Shown here piece after piece: positions 33,633-41,860 of a stretch of 64,000 nt of DNA. The DNA comes from JAGNRR01 sp965230665 (lineage in GTDB: Bacteria; Bacteroidota; Bacteroidia; Chitinophagales; Chitinophagaceae), in NCBI GenBank assembly GCA_965230665.1, contig CBDDLM010000004.1, positions 3,100,001 to 3,164,000 on the forward strand, written 5' to 3'. The position numbers and the translations under genes are program-made. The notes beneath the pieces were generated by a model that saw only the letters and a program-made list of their open reading frames with translations, ran no database searches and was not told where the DNA came from. Position 1 is the stretch's first letter; the number at the start of each line of letters is the position of its first letter.

Positions 33633-34004
33633 ATGACATATTATTATATAGGTGGCGTATTATTATTAGGAGTACTTGCAGGAATACTTAGTGGGTTGTT
33701 TGGAATTGGTGGTGGCGTGGTAATTGTACCTGCTTTGGTTATGCTATTCGGACTGAGTCAACAGACAGCTCAAGGTACCACCTTGGCAATGCTCTCGATA
33801 CCTGTGAGTATTGTAGCAGCTATTAATTATACGAAGGCGGGAATGATTAGCTGGAAAGTGGCACTTATGCTAGCAGCTGGATTTATGATAGGTGGGTTTA
33901 TAGGTAGCAAAATTGCAATTGGCATCGATGGTGCCGTTATGAAAAAATTATTTGCAATTCTAATGATTATTCTTGCCGTAAAAATGCTTCTGGCCAAGAA
34001 ATAG
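33633..34004 (+). CDS. Half-size TauE/SafE-family permease
   Basis: 123 residues with four predicted membrane segments and the family motif Leu-Ser-Gly-Leu-Phe-Gly-Ile-Gly-Gly-Gly-Val-Val-Ile-Val-Pro (about 18-32). Full TauE/SafE proteins have two such repeats in about 250 residues, so this is a single-repeat form that would need to dimerise. Half-size members occur naturally and the ends are clean, so it need not be a fragment. Substrates in the family include sulfite and sulfonates; none can be assigned here. Confidence 0.85.
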   Translation: MTYYYIGGVLLLGVLAGILSGLFGIGGGVVIVPALVMLFGLSQQTAQGTTLAMLSIPVSIVAAINYTKAGMISWKVALMLAAGFMIGGFIGSKIAIGIDGAVMKKLFAILMIILAVKMLLAKK

Positions 34005-34010
34005 GTCTAT

Positions 34011-37000
34011 TTAGTAATTGTCTTTATAAAACTTCAGATATTCCGCAACTTTTCTTGTTTTTAGTAGTTCGGTAAAATTGCTTTTGGAAATAATAATCGC
34101 AGTAAAGTCACTGCCGTTAACCTTAGAGAATAGGTTCGGTTCGTTGCGTGTTTGTTTCGCATAACGCGAAGCCTTATCAGCATTTTCGAACTTAATAACA
34201 CTCATAAGTGCAGAATTCCTATTGATTAGATTCATATTCGTTTTGAGCTTTTTGCGACCATGCTTAATCCTATTATAGTCACTAAAACCTGCTTTAAGTG
34301 CAATTGTATTACCATCAACTTTTTTCAAGTAAAGAGCGTAATAATGCTCTTCGTTTTTATCAAAAGTATAAATAGCTAAAGGATCTTTTTTGTTTTTAGA
34401 TATTTTCAATGAATTTGTAGTACTACTACTATCGCTGTTATTCAACGCTTGTAACACCCCAGGGTTCATTTTGCTGGCACGTTTCAAATAAGAGAGAAAA
34501 TTTTGGGCATACCTTTGTTCTTTAGTGCCCGGGTATTCTCGAATAATATTTTCGGTAACAACCCGTGACGAATCGTATTTTTTCAAACCTGCTAACGATT
34601 TCGCTTGTACAAGTTCAAATTTAGGTTTGAGCACATTTTCAGGGTACTTAGATAGCGAGGCGGTTGCATTACTTAAAGCATTATTATACTCACTGCGTAT
34701 AAGCATTTGATAGGCTGTGTCGTAAAGTACGGCTACTTGAGCGAATACTTTATCTTCTTCTTTGTTCGAACCATCGATTAGCTTAGTAAATTGAGTATTT
34801 GGGAATTCGTTCTTTAGCTTTTGAATATATGTATTTGCCTTCGCATCCTGTTTTAGTTTTTGATGACTAAGTATCATACTATAGTAGGTAGCAGCGAGTT
34901 GGTCATGTTTGTCATATCTCATATTCATCGCTTCAAAAGTTTGAATACTTGTTTCGTACTCTTGCAGACGAGATGTGTAAATAAGTCCGAGTTGAAAATA
35001 GGCATCCTTTATTTTTTTGTCAGATTGTTCAAAGTCTGCAGGTGTTTTATAAAGTTTGCTCAACATTTTTTTTACCTCAGCATTCCTAGTTAATGATTCA
35101 CCAGAATTATTAGTGCTATCACCCCCAGCAAGAATTGAAGAACCATTCAGGCCAGCGCTACCACTTCGGCGCCAGTTATCTGTCAGTTGTCGGTCTCCCC
35201 ATTTGGTCTTAAATTCTACCATACCCTGTTGGATTGTGGTGTTGTTATAGAAATACCAAGCATTTTTACCAAATTTTCCTGGGGTCAAGGTCACAGCCGT
35301 AAGCTTAGCACTTTCTGCCCTTAGTTTTTCTCTTTTTTCTTTGGCGCGTCGCTTAAGTTCTTTCTTTATAGTAGCAATTTGTTCTTTTTTACTTTTACGA
35401 GAAAGCGTTTGTAAACTGTCCTCTCTACTTATAATATCGGTGTATTTAATAAGACTGGTTAACACTTCTTTTCGAAGGTTTATTTGATCCATCTTTTTAA
35501 GTGTAGGTTTTGCTTGTTTGGCAAAAGTTATAGTTGAGTCATAGGCTGTTTTTGCAAGAGAGTATTTTGCTTGTTCGTAATAGATTTCACCTTTACCTAA
35601 AAAAGCAGCAGCTTTTAATGCTCTATTGTTTTCAGCTTTCAAGCATTTGTTGTAATAATTAATAGCGCTTTCAGGATCATCGTATTGCAGAACTTGACCT
35701 AAACTAAGGTAAGTTTGTGCTTGCCATTTTCCGAACTTATCGCTTCGTGCTAAGGATTCTAATGCTTTAATGGCTTGTTTCTTATCACCCTTACCTTGAA
35801 TTGCATTTTGCGCTAGATTCAGCTTAACAAAGTACTCCATTTCAATAGGTGGCTTATTCTTTAAAGCTTCAGTAAAAAATTGGTTTGACTTCGCTATGTT
35901 ACCATCTTGAGCATACAACTGAGCTAGAAGGTAGCTTGCTCTGTTTCGCATTTTTTTACTTAGAGCATCTTGTTTCAATGCTTTTTCTAAAGGAGCAATG
36001 GCAGATAGATCATTCTCCTGATCAAAATTTAACTCAGCCATGGCTAGGTATAAATCATCACGAAGGCGGTCTGGGAATACTTTATCTTCCTCTAAAATAC
36101 TTAATAAGGATTGTGCCTCGCTAAACTGATTGTTTTTGGAATAGGCTCGTGCTAACCAAACCAACGCCTGGTTCCGAATAGGGTGGTGAGCTAGGGCCTT
36201 TAAGCCTCCTCTTTTTTCCAGTGTCGCTAGTCTTACTTTATTGTTTTTGTCAAATTTTACTTCATCAAGTTCAGGGAGTTTTTTATAGCCCTTCTTTTGT
36301 TTTTTCTTTTTATCGCCATCCTTGTATTCATTTACCACGTATTGGAACGCTGTAATAGCAGATTCGTAGTCATTTTTAAAATAAAATGCCTTACCCATTA
36401 ATAGATAAAGGTTATCAAACCATTTTGATCTTGGGTCATGGATTTGCGTATCGTAGGCGCACTTTTTTATAACCGTATCCATATCACCTCCAATTGCCGT
36501 TAATCCACTTTCAAGATCGTATGGATAAATGGATATTTGGTCGGTAAAGGTTTCCTTGTAACGTTCTTTAAAACGCCTTAGTGCATCCGTATACTTTCGT
36601 TCAGCGTTGTAATATGAGTTATAACGTGTAACTGTATTTTGCCAAATTCTTCGTTTTATATTCCAACCTTTTTTCAAAAGCTTTTCATTCGTCCAACTGC
36701 CCTTTTTACGCGCATGAATCTTATCGGCACGTTCCTTGAGTAATTCTGTTTCACTTTTCTTTTTCCTCTTTACAAGTTTGTCCAGATTGAGTTTCTTCTT
36801 GAGGGAGTCTTTAATACGATTTTTTACAACCCGCACACTATCCATGAAAGCCTTTCGAACTTCGCGGATACTATCATTAATCGCTTTTCGCTTTGCAGTA
36901 ATGCTATCCATGACCCTTTTGCGCTCTGCTTTTACCGCAGCTATTGCTTTGTCTCGTTCTGCTTTTATACTGTCCGCTTTGTGTTTTCTATCCGCACGTA

Positions 37001-37571
37001 GTTTAGCTAGTTTTGTTTCTCTAGCCTCTCTTATACTATCTTTTCGTATTTTACGTACCGAGGCAACACTATCTCTGTACCTTCTACTTTTCTTGTATTT
37101 CCTAAGTGCATCGCGTTGTCGTTTTGCTTCTGCTCGAACTTTTGCAATACTGTCGGTTCTTATTTTTCGAATAGCTCTTAAGCTATCTGCTGTTTTCTTA
37201 CGTTGTGCAACAATTCGCTTCATTGCCTCACGTTGCGCTTGAAGGATGCTATCTTGTCTTCTACGTTTGGCCAGCATTTCTGCTTTAATTTGTTCCCGTT
37301 TGATACTGTCCTGTCTGCGTCGTTCTACTTGAACCTGACGCATACTATCTCTGTAGCGAAGGAGTTGTTGTTTACGAAGGACACGGTTTATCGAATCTTG
37401 TTTTCTCCGGAGCTTAGCAGTCTGGATAATACTATCTTTTTTCCGGAGTTCATTTTCATAGCGTAAACGTGCATTTAATGAATCTGTATTTATCTGAGCA
37501 TACGAACCCCTTGTAGCAAATATTGCTATTATTAAAAATAATGAGAACGCAAGGCGTTTAAGTGTAATCAA
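34011..37571 (-). CDS. PorW/SprE-like TPR protein with 11-residue repeats
   Basis: 1186 residues. A signal peptide ends near residue 25. Residues 30-260 are very rich in Arg/Lys and carry fifteen Asp-Ser-(hydrophobic) motifs; from residue 107 many are spaced by 11 or 22 residues, pointing to a long hendecad helix. From about 300 the sequence resembles PorW/SprE: Thr-Arg-Tyr-Asn-Ser-Tyr-Tyr-Asn, Lys-Trp-Phe-Asp-Asn-Leu-Tyr-Leu-Leu-Met-Gly-Lys, then many TPR helices. The C-terminal 110 residues are a small alpha/beta domain. PorW/SprE proteins belong to type IX secretion and gliding. The family call is probable; the long N-terminal helix is unusual. T9SS cargo is encoded at 39502 and possibly 60332. 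Confidence 0.62.
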   Translation of the reverse strand: MITLKRLAFSLFLIIAIFATRGSYAQINTDSLNARLRYENELRKKDSIIQTAKLRRKQDSINRVLRKQQLLRYRDSMRQVQVERRRQDSIKREQIKAEMLAKRRRQDSILQAQREAMKRIVAQRKKTADSLRAIRKIRTDSIAKVRAEAKRQRDALRKYKKSRRYRDSVASVRKIRKDSIREARETKLAKLRADRKHKADSIKAERDKAIAAVKAERKRVMDSITAKRKAINDSIREVRKAFMDSVRVVKNRIKDSLKKKLNLDKLVKRKKKSETELLKERADKIHARKKGSWTNEKLLKKGWNIKRRIWQNTVTRYNSYYNAERKYTDALRRFKERYKETFTDQISIYPYDLESGLTAIGGDMDTVIKKCAYDTQIHDPRSKWFDNLYLLMGKAFYFKNDYESAITAFQYVVNEYKDGDKKKKQKKGYKKLPELDEVKFDKNNKVRLATLEKRGGLKALAHHPIRNQALVWLARAYSKNNQFSEAQSLLSILEEDKVFPDRLRDDLYLAMAELNFDQENDLSAIAPLEKALKQDALSKKMRNRASYLLAQLYAQDGNIAKSNQFFTEALKNKPPIEMEYFVKLNLAQNAIQGKGDKKQAIKALESLARSDKFGKWQAQTYLSLGQVLQYDDPESAINYYNKCLKAENNRALKAAAFLGKGEIYYEQAKYSLAKTAYDSTITFAKQAKPTLKKMDQINLRKEVLTSLIKYTDIISREDSLQTLSRKSKKEQIATIKKELKRRAKEKREKLRAESAKLTAVTLTPGKFGKNAWYFYNNTTIQQGMVEFKTKWGDRQLTDNWRRSGSAGLNGSSILAGGDSTNNSGESLTRNAEVKKMLSKLYKTPADFEQSDKKIKDAYFQLGLIYTSRLQEYETSIQTFEAMNMRYDKHDQLAATYYSMILSHQKLKQDAKANTYIQKLKNEFPNTQFTKLIDGSNKEEDKVFAQVAVLYDTAYQMLIRSEYNNALSNATASLSKYPENVLKPKFELVQAKSLAGLKKYDSSRVVTENIIREYPGTKEQRYAQNFLSYLKRASKMNPGVLQALNNSDSSSTTNSLKISKNKKDPLAIYTFDKNEEHYYALYLKKVDGNTIALKAGFSDYNRIKHGRKKLKTNMNLINRNSALMSVIKFENADKASRYAKQTRNEPNLFSKVNGSDFTAIIISKSNFTELLKTRKVAEYLKFYKDNY

Positions 37572-37589
37572 ATCAAATTATCGTAACAA

Positions 37590-37597
37590 CAAAAATA
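37590..37597 (-). promoter_or_regulatory. -7 element for the PorW/SprE-like gene
   Basis: TATTTTTG on the minus strand, exact TAnnTTTG, 18 bases before the start codon. The surrounding 172-base intergenic region is very AT-rich and shows no clear -33 at standard spacing. Confidence 0.4.
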
Positions 37598-37743
37598 TTT
37601 TAATTAACGTTATAAAAAACATAATAATTCCAATTAATATTATGTGTTTTAGCTTGTCGGTAAAATCATTTTGCAGAGAACCAGCTTTTTTTCAAAATAA
37701 CAGATGCAAAGGGAATAGCTCGAAAACCATATCTTAGCATAAA

Positions 37744-38298
37744 ATGAAGAAGATAAGTGGTGTCGGGAAGCGGCATATTTTGAAGAATTTCTTCAAAAGA
37801 ATTAATACACCCTATGATTTACGTATTCGGAATACGATAGACGGAGAGGAGATGTTACATCTAACGCTTACCAAAAGGAGTATTTATATTCTGGCCTCAA
37901 CGTTTTTAGTATGTTCATTTTTACTTGTTAGTTTACTTTTTCTATTTACTCCAATAAAATATTACATTCCCGGGTTTGAAACTGCGAATAGCAGAAACAA
38001 GCTGTTACATCTGCAGGCTAAATTGGATTCGTTACAAGACTATCAAAGAAGTTATACCAAACTGTTGAGTAATACGGTAGCAGTATTGAGAGATGATCAG
38101 TCTGTATTGTTAGATACCGCACGTTTAGATCGTAAAAGCCTTTTACAGGCCGAATTTGCTAATCAAAATGAGGTGAGTTCGAATAAAGGGAAAGCCAAAA
38201 AGATACCTTTGTCGAAAACAGATACAAATGTAAAAAAAAGAGGTCTCAATAGCAGAGCGGTTAACAAACTTGATACAGGCCAAGATTCACTAAAGTAA
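37744..38298 (+). CDS. M23-peptidase-type membrane anchor lacking the peptidase domain
   Basis: 184 residues. The N-terminal part (residues 24-100) follows the pattern of Bacteroidota M23 peptidases: a Leu-Arg-Ile-Arg-Asn strand, one membrane helix (about 45-70), then Phe-Thr-Pro-Ile-Lys-Tyr-Tyr-Ile-Pro-Gly and a coiled coil with Leu-Asp-Ser-Leu. Those proteins end in a LytM/M23 domain with zinc His residues. Here the sequence ends in a low-complexity Lys/Ser/Thr tail and only 101 bases separate it from the bactofilin gene, so the peptidase domain is gone, not frameshifted. In other bacteria the N-terminal part of the M23 protein binds bactofilin, so this may be a pure bactofilin anchor. Family call by remembered pattern. 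Confidence 0.62.
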   Translation: MKKISGVGKRHILKNFFKRINTPYDLRIRNTIDGEEMLHLTLTKRSIYILASTFLVCSFLLVSLLFLFTPIKYYIPGFETANSRNKLLHLQAKLDSLQDYQRSYTKLLSNTVAVLRDDQSVLLDTARLDRKSLLQAEFANQNEVSSNKGKAKKIPLSKTDTNVKKRGLNSRAVNKLDTGQDSLK

Positions 38299-38369
38299 TT
38301 GAAGGAAGCCCTAGTGCGATTTATTCATAAGAAATTGTGAACATCTCTTTTAAGATTTAGGTGAATGAT

Positions 38370-38377
38370 TATCTTTG
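38370..38377 (+). promoter_or_regulatory. -7 element for the bactofilin gene
   Basis: TATCTTTG (exact TAnnTTTG) 22 bases before the bactofilin ATG. It suggests that bactofilin has its own start of transcription besides any read-through from 37744. Confidence 0.45.
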
Positions 38378-38399
38378 GCAAAATTCTTAAACTTTAAAT

Positions 38400-38936
38400 A
38401 TGTCCATTTTTTCAAGCAGCAATAAAGATAGTCAACCTGAACCAACTCCAAGCCCGAGAACAGCATCTACAGCTACACCAACTTCCTCTTCTAGTATGAG
38501 CAGAAGTTCTAGTTCAACGTCAATTGCACAAGGAACTCAAGTTGATGGTAATATGAAGATAGAGGGTGACATTCAATTGGATGGCCTAATCAAAGGGACA
38601 TTGACTTCAAAGGGTAAAGTTGTTATTGGTGCTTCTGGAATTGTTGAAGGGGATGTGTTATGCCAGCATGCAGAAATCTCTGGTAAAGTAAATGGTAAAT
38701 TAAAAATTGCCGATATTCTATTCTTAAAATCTAGTGCTCGTATTGATGGTGATATTCAAACAGGCAAGTTAGTTATGGAAAGCGGTGTACAATTCAATGG
38801 AAATTGTTCTATGGGATCTGCGGCAACAGTACCAACTTCTAGTGAGAAAAAGACAGTTGCGCCAAGTGCTGCCCCAAAGCCAAGTACTCCTTCTGGAGGC
38901 ATGACTCAGACAACTAGTGGATCTTCAAATGCCTAA
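38400..38936 (+). CDS. Bactofilin
   Basis: 178 residues. A Ser/Thr/Pro-rich tail of 40 residues precedes the right-handed beta-helix core (about 43-135), with repeats such as Gly-Thr-Gln-Val-Asp-Gly-Asn-Met-Lys-Ile-Glu-Gly-Asp-Ile, Gly-x-Val-Val-Ile-Gly and Gly-Val-Gln-Phe-Asn-Gly. The C-terminus is low-complexity. Bactofilins polymerise into membrane-associated filaments that position cell-wall enzymes. The upstream M23-like anchor is the expected partner. The following gene overlaps by 8 bases. Confidence 0.92.
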   Translation: MSIFSSSNKDSQPEPTPSPRTASTATPTSSSSMSRSSSSTSIAQGTQVDGNMKIEGDIQLDGLIKGTLTSKGKVVIGASGIVEGDVLCQHAEISGKVNGKLKIADILFLKSSARIDGDIQTGKLVMESGVQFNGNCSMGSAATVPTSSEKKTVAPSAAPKPSTPSGGMTQTTSGSSNA

Positions 38937-39129
38937 GAATAATGCTTGGCTGAAATATGCTGGCATGGCGTTTCAAATGTTGGCCACACTAGGTGTGGCT
39001 TTTTTTATTGGTTATAAGTTAGACAAATATTTTGAATTATCGTTTCCTGCTTTCTTACTTTTGCTTCCGTTGTTAGGACTAGGTGGATTGTTTTACCAAA
39101 TATTACACGATACAAATAAGAAAAAATGA
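38929..39129 (+). CDS. atpZ: AtpZ/AtpI-family protein
   Basis: 66 residues from ATG 38929, overlapping the bactofilin stop. Two membrane segments (about 8-28 and 37-57) with Gly-Tyr-Lys-Leu-Asp-Lys-Tyr-Phe between them match the AtpZ pattern. AtpZ/AtpI assist assembly of the ATP synthase c-ring and magnesium handling. In many Bacteroidota this gene sits between bactofilin and atpB, but atpB is not found here. Confidence 0.8.
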   Translation: MPKNNAWLKYAGMAFQMLATLGVAFFIGYKLDKYFELSFPAFLLLLPLLGLGGLFYQILHDTNKKK

Positions 39130-39500
39130 ATAAACGATTTTATATACTAATGATAGCTGTTTTCGGCGCACTTACAGCTTTGATTTATGCTATAGGGCAA
39201 TCTGAAGTATTTACTTTTAAAGTAATGTTGATTGGTAATGCAGTAATTTTTATACTTTCTGTGTTATCCTATGCAATAAGCAGTCGTTTCGCAAATAGTG
39301 ATAATAACAGCCAGTTCGTACGGGGAGTCATGGGAGGGACTTTTCTAAAGTTTTTTCTAGCGCTCGTTTTTGGGTTGATTTACATCATTCTGAATAAAGA
39401 TCATATAAAAATTGCCGACATCCTCGGGCTAATGATTTTGTATATCATCTACACCACTATAGAGACCGTATTTCTAGCGAAATCCTCAAGAGCAAAGTAG
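39126..39500 (+). CDS. AtpI-like four-helix membrane protein
   Basis: 124 residues with four predicted membrane segments (about 5-24, 30-52, 67-88, 97-117). It overlaps atpZ by four bases (ATGA), so the two are co-translated. The position and topology match the small membrane gene that precedes atpB in Bacteroidota ATP synthase operons. Here a convergent gene starts two bases later and no ATP synthase gene follows. The homology call is by topology and context only. Confidence 0.6.
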   Translation: MNKRFYILMIAVFGALTALIYAIGQSEVFTFKVMLIGNAVIFILSVLSYAISSRFANSDNNSQFVRGVMGGTFLKFFLALVFGLIYIILNKDHIKIADILGLMILYIIYTTIETVFLAKSSRAK

Positions 39501-39501
39501 G

Positions 39502-41814
39502 TTAACGCTTTATAACTTTTATATTCTGCACTCCGCTAATTGTTACCATTTTAAGAATATAAATACCAGTAGATAAATTGTTTAAATCTACAATCTGACT
39601 ACTCGAAACTTTTATATCTCGGATTTTTTCTCCCATGCCACTATATAAGGAAATTGATGTTATCTCATCAGTGTCTCTAATATTAAGTGTGAAATACTCT
39701 TGAGCAGGATTTGGAAAGATGGATACAAGCTTGGTTTGAACATTTCTTTTAAGATGTATAGTACTAGAATATTCAAATGTATAGTCCGCATCTATCATTT
39801 TTAATCTGTAATAGTTATCTTGTAGAGGAGCTTGGTCGGTAAATGAGTAATAGGTTTTGCTATTCGAGTTTCCTTTTGCAAGGACTTCTCCAATTTTTGA
39901 CCAACGTTTATTATCGTTCGATCGTTCAATCTCGAATTTATTTGCATTGATTTCAGTAAAAGTTTCCCAAAGCAATTGATTAGATTCTTGGTTTTTGATG
40001 CCACGAAAATTATTAAGCAAAACAGGAACAAAGGAATTTACTAGTTCACTCAAACATAATGAGACTTCTTGATCCATGGCAAAACCAGAATGACCAAAAG
40101 GGGAATAGGCCTCTTTCACTTTTGTTAATCGAATGAGTAGAGTATCTGATGGGTTTAAATTTGATATATGTATGCCACTATAGTTTCCTCCAGAACTAGC
40201 TGGAATTCTAGGGTAGGGAAGTGGAGTATTACATAATATTGGTAGTAAAGTATCGCAATCTGATTTATGGTAAACAGATACTGAGAAGTAGTCATCCACT
40301 AGAAAATGGTTAGAATCTGAACGTTGAATATAAAATGATCCAGTTGAAGGTACTATGACAGAGTACCAGAGGTCTTTATCATCTAGACTACAAGAATCCG
40401 TGGCTAGGTCTGAAGGTGTGCTATAACGAAGATTTTCACGAATCAAATTACAAGTGTATCCTTGACCTACATTTAAAGGTAATGGTGCTGAACAATTATT
40501 ATTACTTGGAATTATAGGGTCCGTAGCACATATTTGTAAATTGTCTATTGTACCATAACCTGGCCACACTCGAATCAGTACGGTATCGTTGGGAGCTAGG
40601 TTCTCCAAGGTAATATTGCGGTTTTGACTCATACAGCCAATAAGATTCAGAGCACTACAGTTATTAGTATATACAGCGCAATTCATTATTGGTGGTAATT
40701 CTACGGATAAATTACCGCTTAGTGGAATTACTGTTTTGTACCAAACAGCTCCGCCTACTGTGTTCGGTGCGTTACAGGGTAGTATTCCCGTTGAGCGTGT
40801 AGCTCCTGATAAATTACTATCTTTAAAAGCGGTTGTGCTTGTACAGTTTGTTGTTATTGGAACAAATTTTGCGTTTGTGCATTCATCGTTCACCGGCTGG
40901 TTAAAACCGTAGGCACATATATTAAACCTACCTATTTCATTAGAACCATCTTCCCATACTCTTACTAGTATTGTATCGTTTGGGCTTTGGTTATTGAGTA
41001 TAAGAGTAGCTCCGTTAATTTCTCCTAAGCTGTTACAGGATATTTCCGTTAAATTGCCACAGGTTCCGTTATAAGCAACCAAATTAATGTTTGAAGCAAT
41101 GGGATCATTAGGTATAGAAGAGAATTCATTTTTTGATGATACTGCTATGTTTCCATTAGCAGGTACAACTACTGAATACCATAAGTCCTTGCCACTACCA
41201 AATGATCCACATGTCGGAGTAGGTGTTTCTCCCGAACTTGTTGCATAGGTTATCGTATCTGTTACTTCGAGACAATTAGAATAAGTGCCTACTGTAAGCA
41301 TTTTTGGTGAAGCGCAATTGTCGTTAGAAGGAGTTGTAGGATCTACTGCCATAAGATCTAAGCGAAAGCTACTCAAGTAAGTATTTGGATGGACATCGGA
41401 TTTACTCCAAATCCTTATATAAATAGTTTCACCAGCAGTACGATTCTTTAATAAAATAAAAGGGTCACGATTAAATCCATCGTCCTCATTACAACGAATT
41501 AAAGTTAAGCTACTACATGAGCCACTGTATACAGCCATAGATAAATCGAAGGTCGTACCAAAACTATTGTTTGTGTAAAGTGCTAGATTGCCACTAGAAG
41601 GAACGTCTACTTTTACCCATGCATCATAACCCATTCCAATAGGGCAGGTTGGTAAAGGGAGTGTTCCAGAAGCTGTATAAGTGTTTAAACCAAAATTATT
41701 CCAAAGGCCATTGGCAACAATATTTGGAGCAGAGGAACAATCGTCACCAGCCGTTTGACCATAGGTTAGATTAGAGAGTAATAATAAAAAAACAATACCA
41801 ATAAACTTGGACAT
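39502..41814 (-). CDS. Secreted repeat protein with T9SS sorting domain
   Basis: 770 residues. A signal peptide ends near Thr-Tyr-Gly-Gln (residue 20). Four related units of about 145 residues follow; each starts with Asp/Asn-(Asp/Asn/Glu)-Cys, has Leu/Ala-Trp-(Tyr/Val)-x-Val or similar, and an Asn-Asp-Thr-Ile-Leu-Ile/Val-Arg strand, giving beta-sandwich repeats with paired Cys. The last 75 residues are a type A T9SS sorting domain (Ile-Phe-Pro-Asn-Pro-Ala start, Leu-Ser-Thr-Gly-Ile-Tyr-Ile near the end). It is therefore exported and attached or released at the surface. The ligand is unknown. Confidence 0.88.
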   Translation of the reverse strand: MSKFIGIVFLLLLSNLTYGQTAGDDCSSAPNIVANGLWNNFGLNTYTASGTLPLPTCPIGMGYDAWVKVDVPSSGNLALYTNNSFGTTFDLSMAVYSGSCSSLTLIRCNEDDGFNRDPFILLKNRTAGETIYIRIWSKSDVHPNTYLSSFRLDLMAVDPTTPSNDNCASPKMLTVGTYSNCLEVTDTITYATSSGETPTPTCGSFGSGKDLWYSVVVPANGNIAVSSKNEFSSIPNDPIASNINLVAYNGTCGNLTEISCNSLGEINGATLILNNQSPNDTILVRVWEDGSNEIGRFNICAYGFNQPVNDECTNAKFVPITTNCTSTTAFKDSNLSGATRSTGILPCNAPNTVGGAVWYKTVIPLSGNLSVELPPIMNCAVYTNNCSALNLIGCMSQNRNITLENLAPNDTVLIRVWPGYGTIDNLQICATDPIIPSNNNCSAPLPLNVGQGYTCNLIRENLRYSTPSDLATDSCSLDDKDLWYSVIVPSTGSFYIQRSDSNHFLVDDYFSVSVYHKSDCDTLLPILCNTPLPYPRIPASSGGNYSGIHISNLNPSDTLLIRLTKVKEAYSPFGHSGFAMDQEVSLCLSELVNSFVPVLLNNFRGIKNQESNQLLWETFTEINANKFEIERSNDNKRWSKIGEVLAKGNSNSKTYYSFTDQAPLQDNYYRLKMIDADYTFEYSSTIHLKRNVQTKLVSIFPNPAQEYFTLNIRDTDEITSISLYSGMGEKIRDIKVSSSQIVDLNNLSTGIYILKMVTISGVQNIKVIKR

Positions 41815-41830
41815 AGCATAGGGGTTTTGA

Positions 41831-41860
41831 CAAAGGTAGAATATAAATTTTATTTCACAA
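41831..41860 (-). promoter_or_regulatory. Promoter of the T9SS repeat protein
   Basis: On the minus strand TTG (41860-41858), 19 bases, then TACCTTTG (41838-41831), overlapping the 3' end of the aminopeptidase gene. Predicted leader about 10 bases. Confidence 0.65.

Noticed and set aside
36736..37242. Plus-strand 168-codon Ser/Phe/Leu-rich frame opposite the PorW/SprE-like gene
   Set aside because: It mirrors the repetitive Arg/Asp-Ser codons of the real gene on the other strand.
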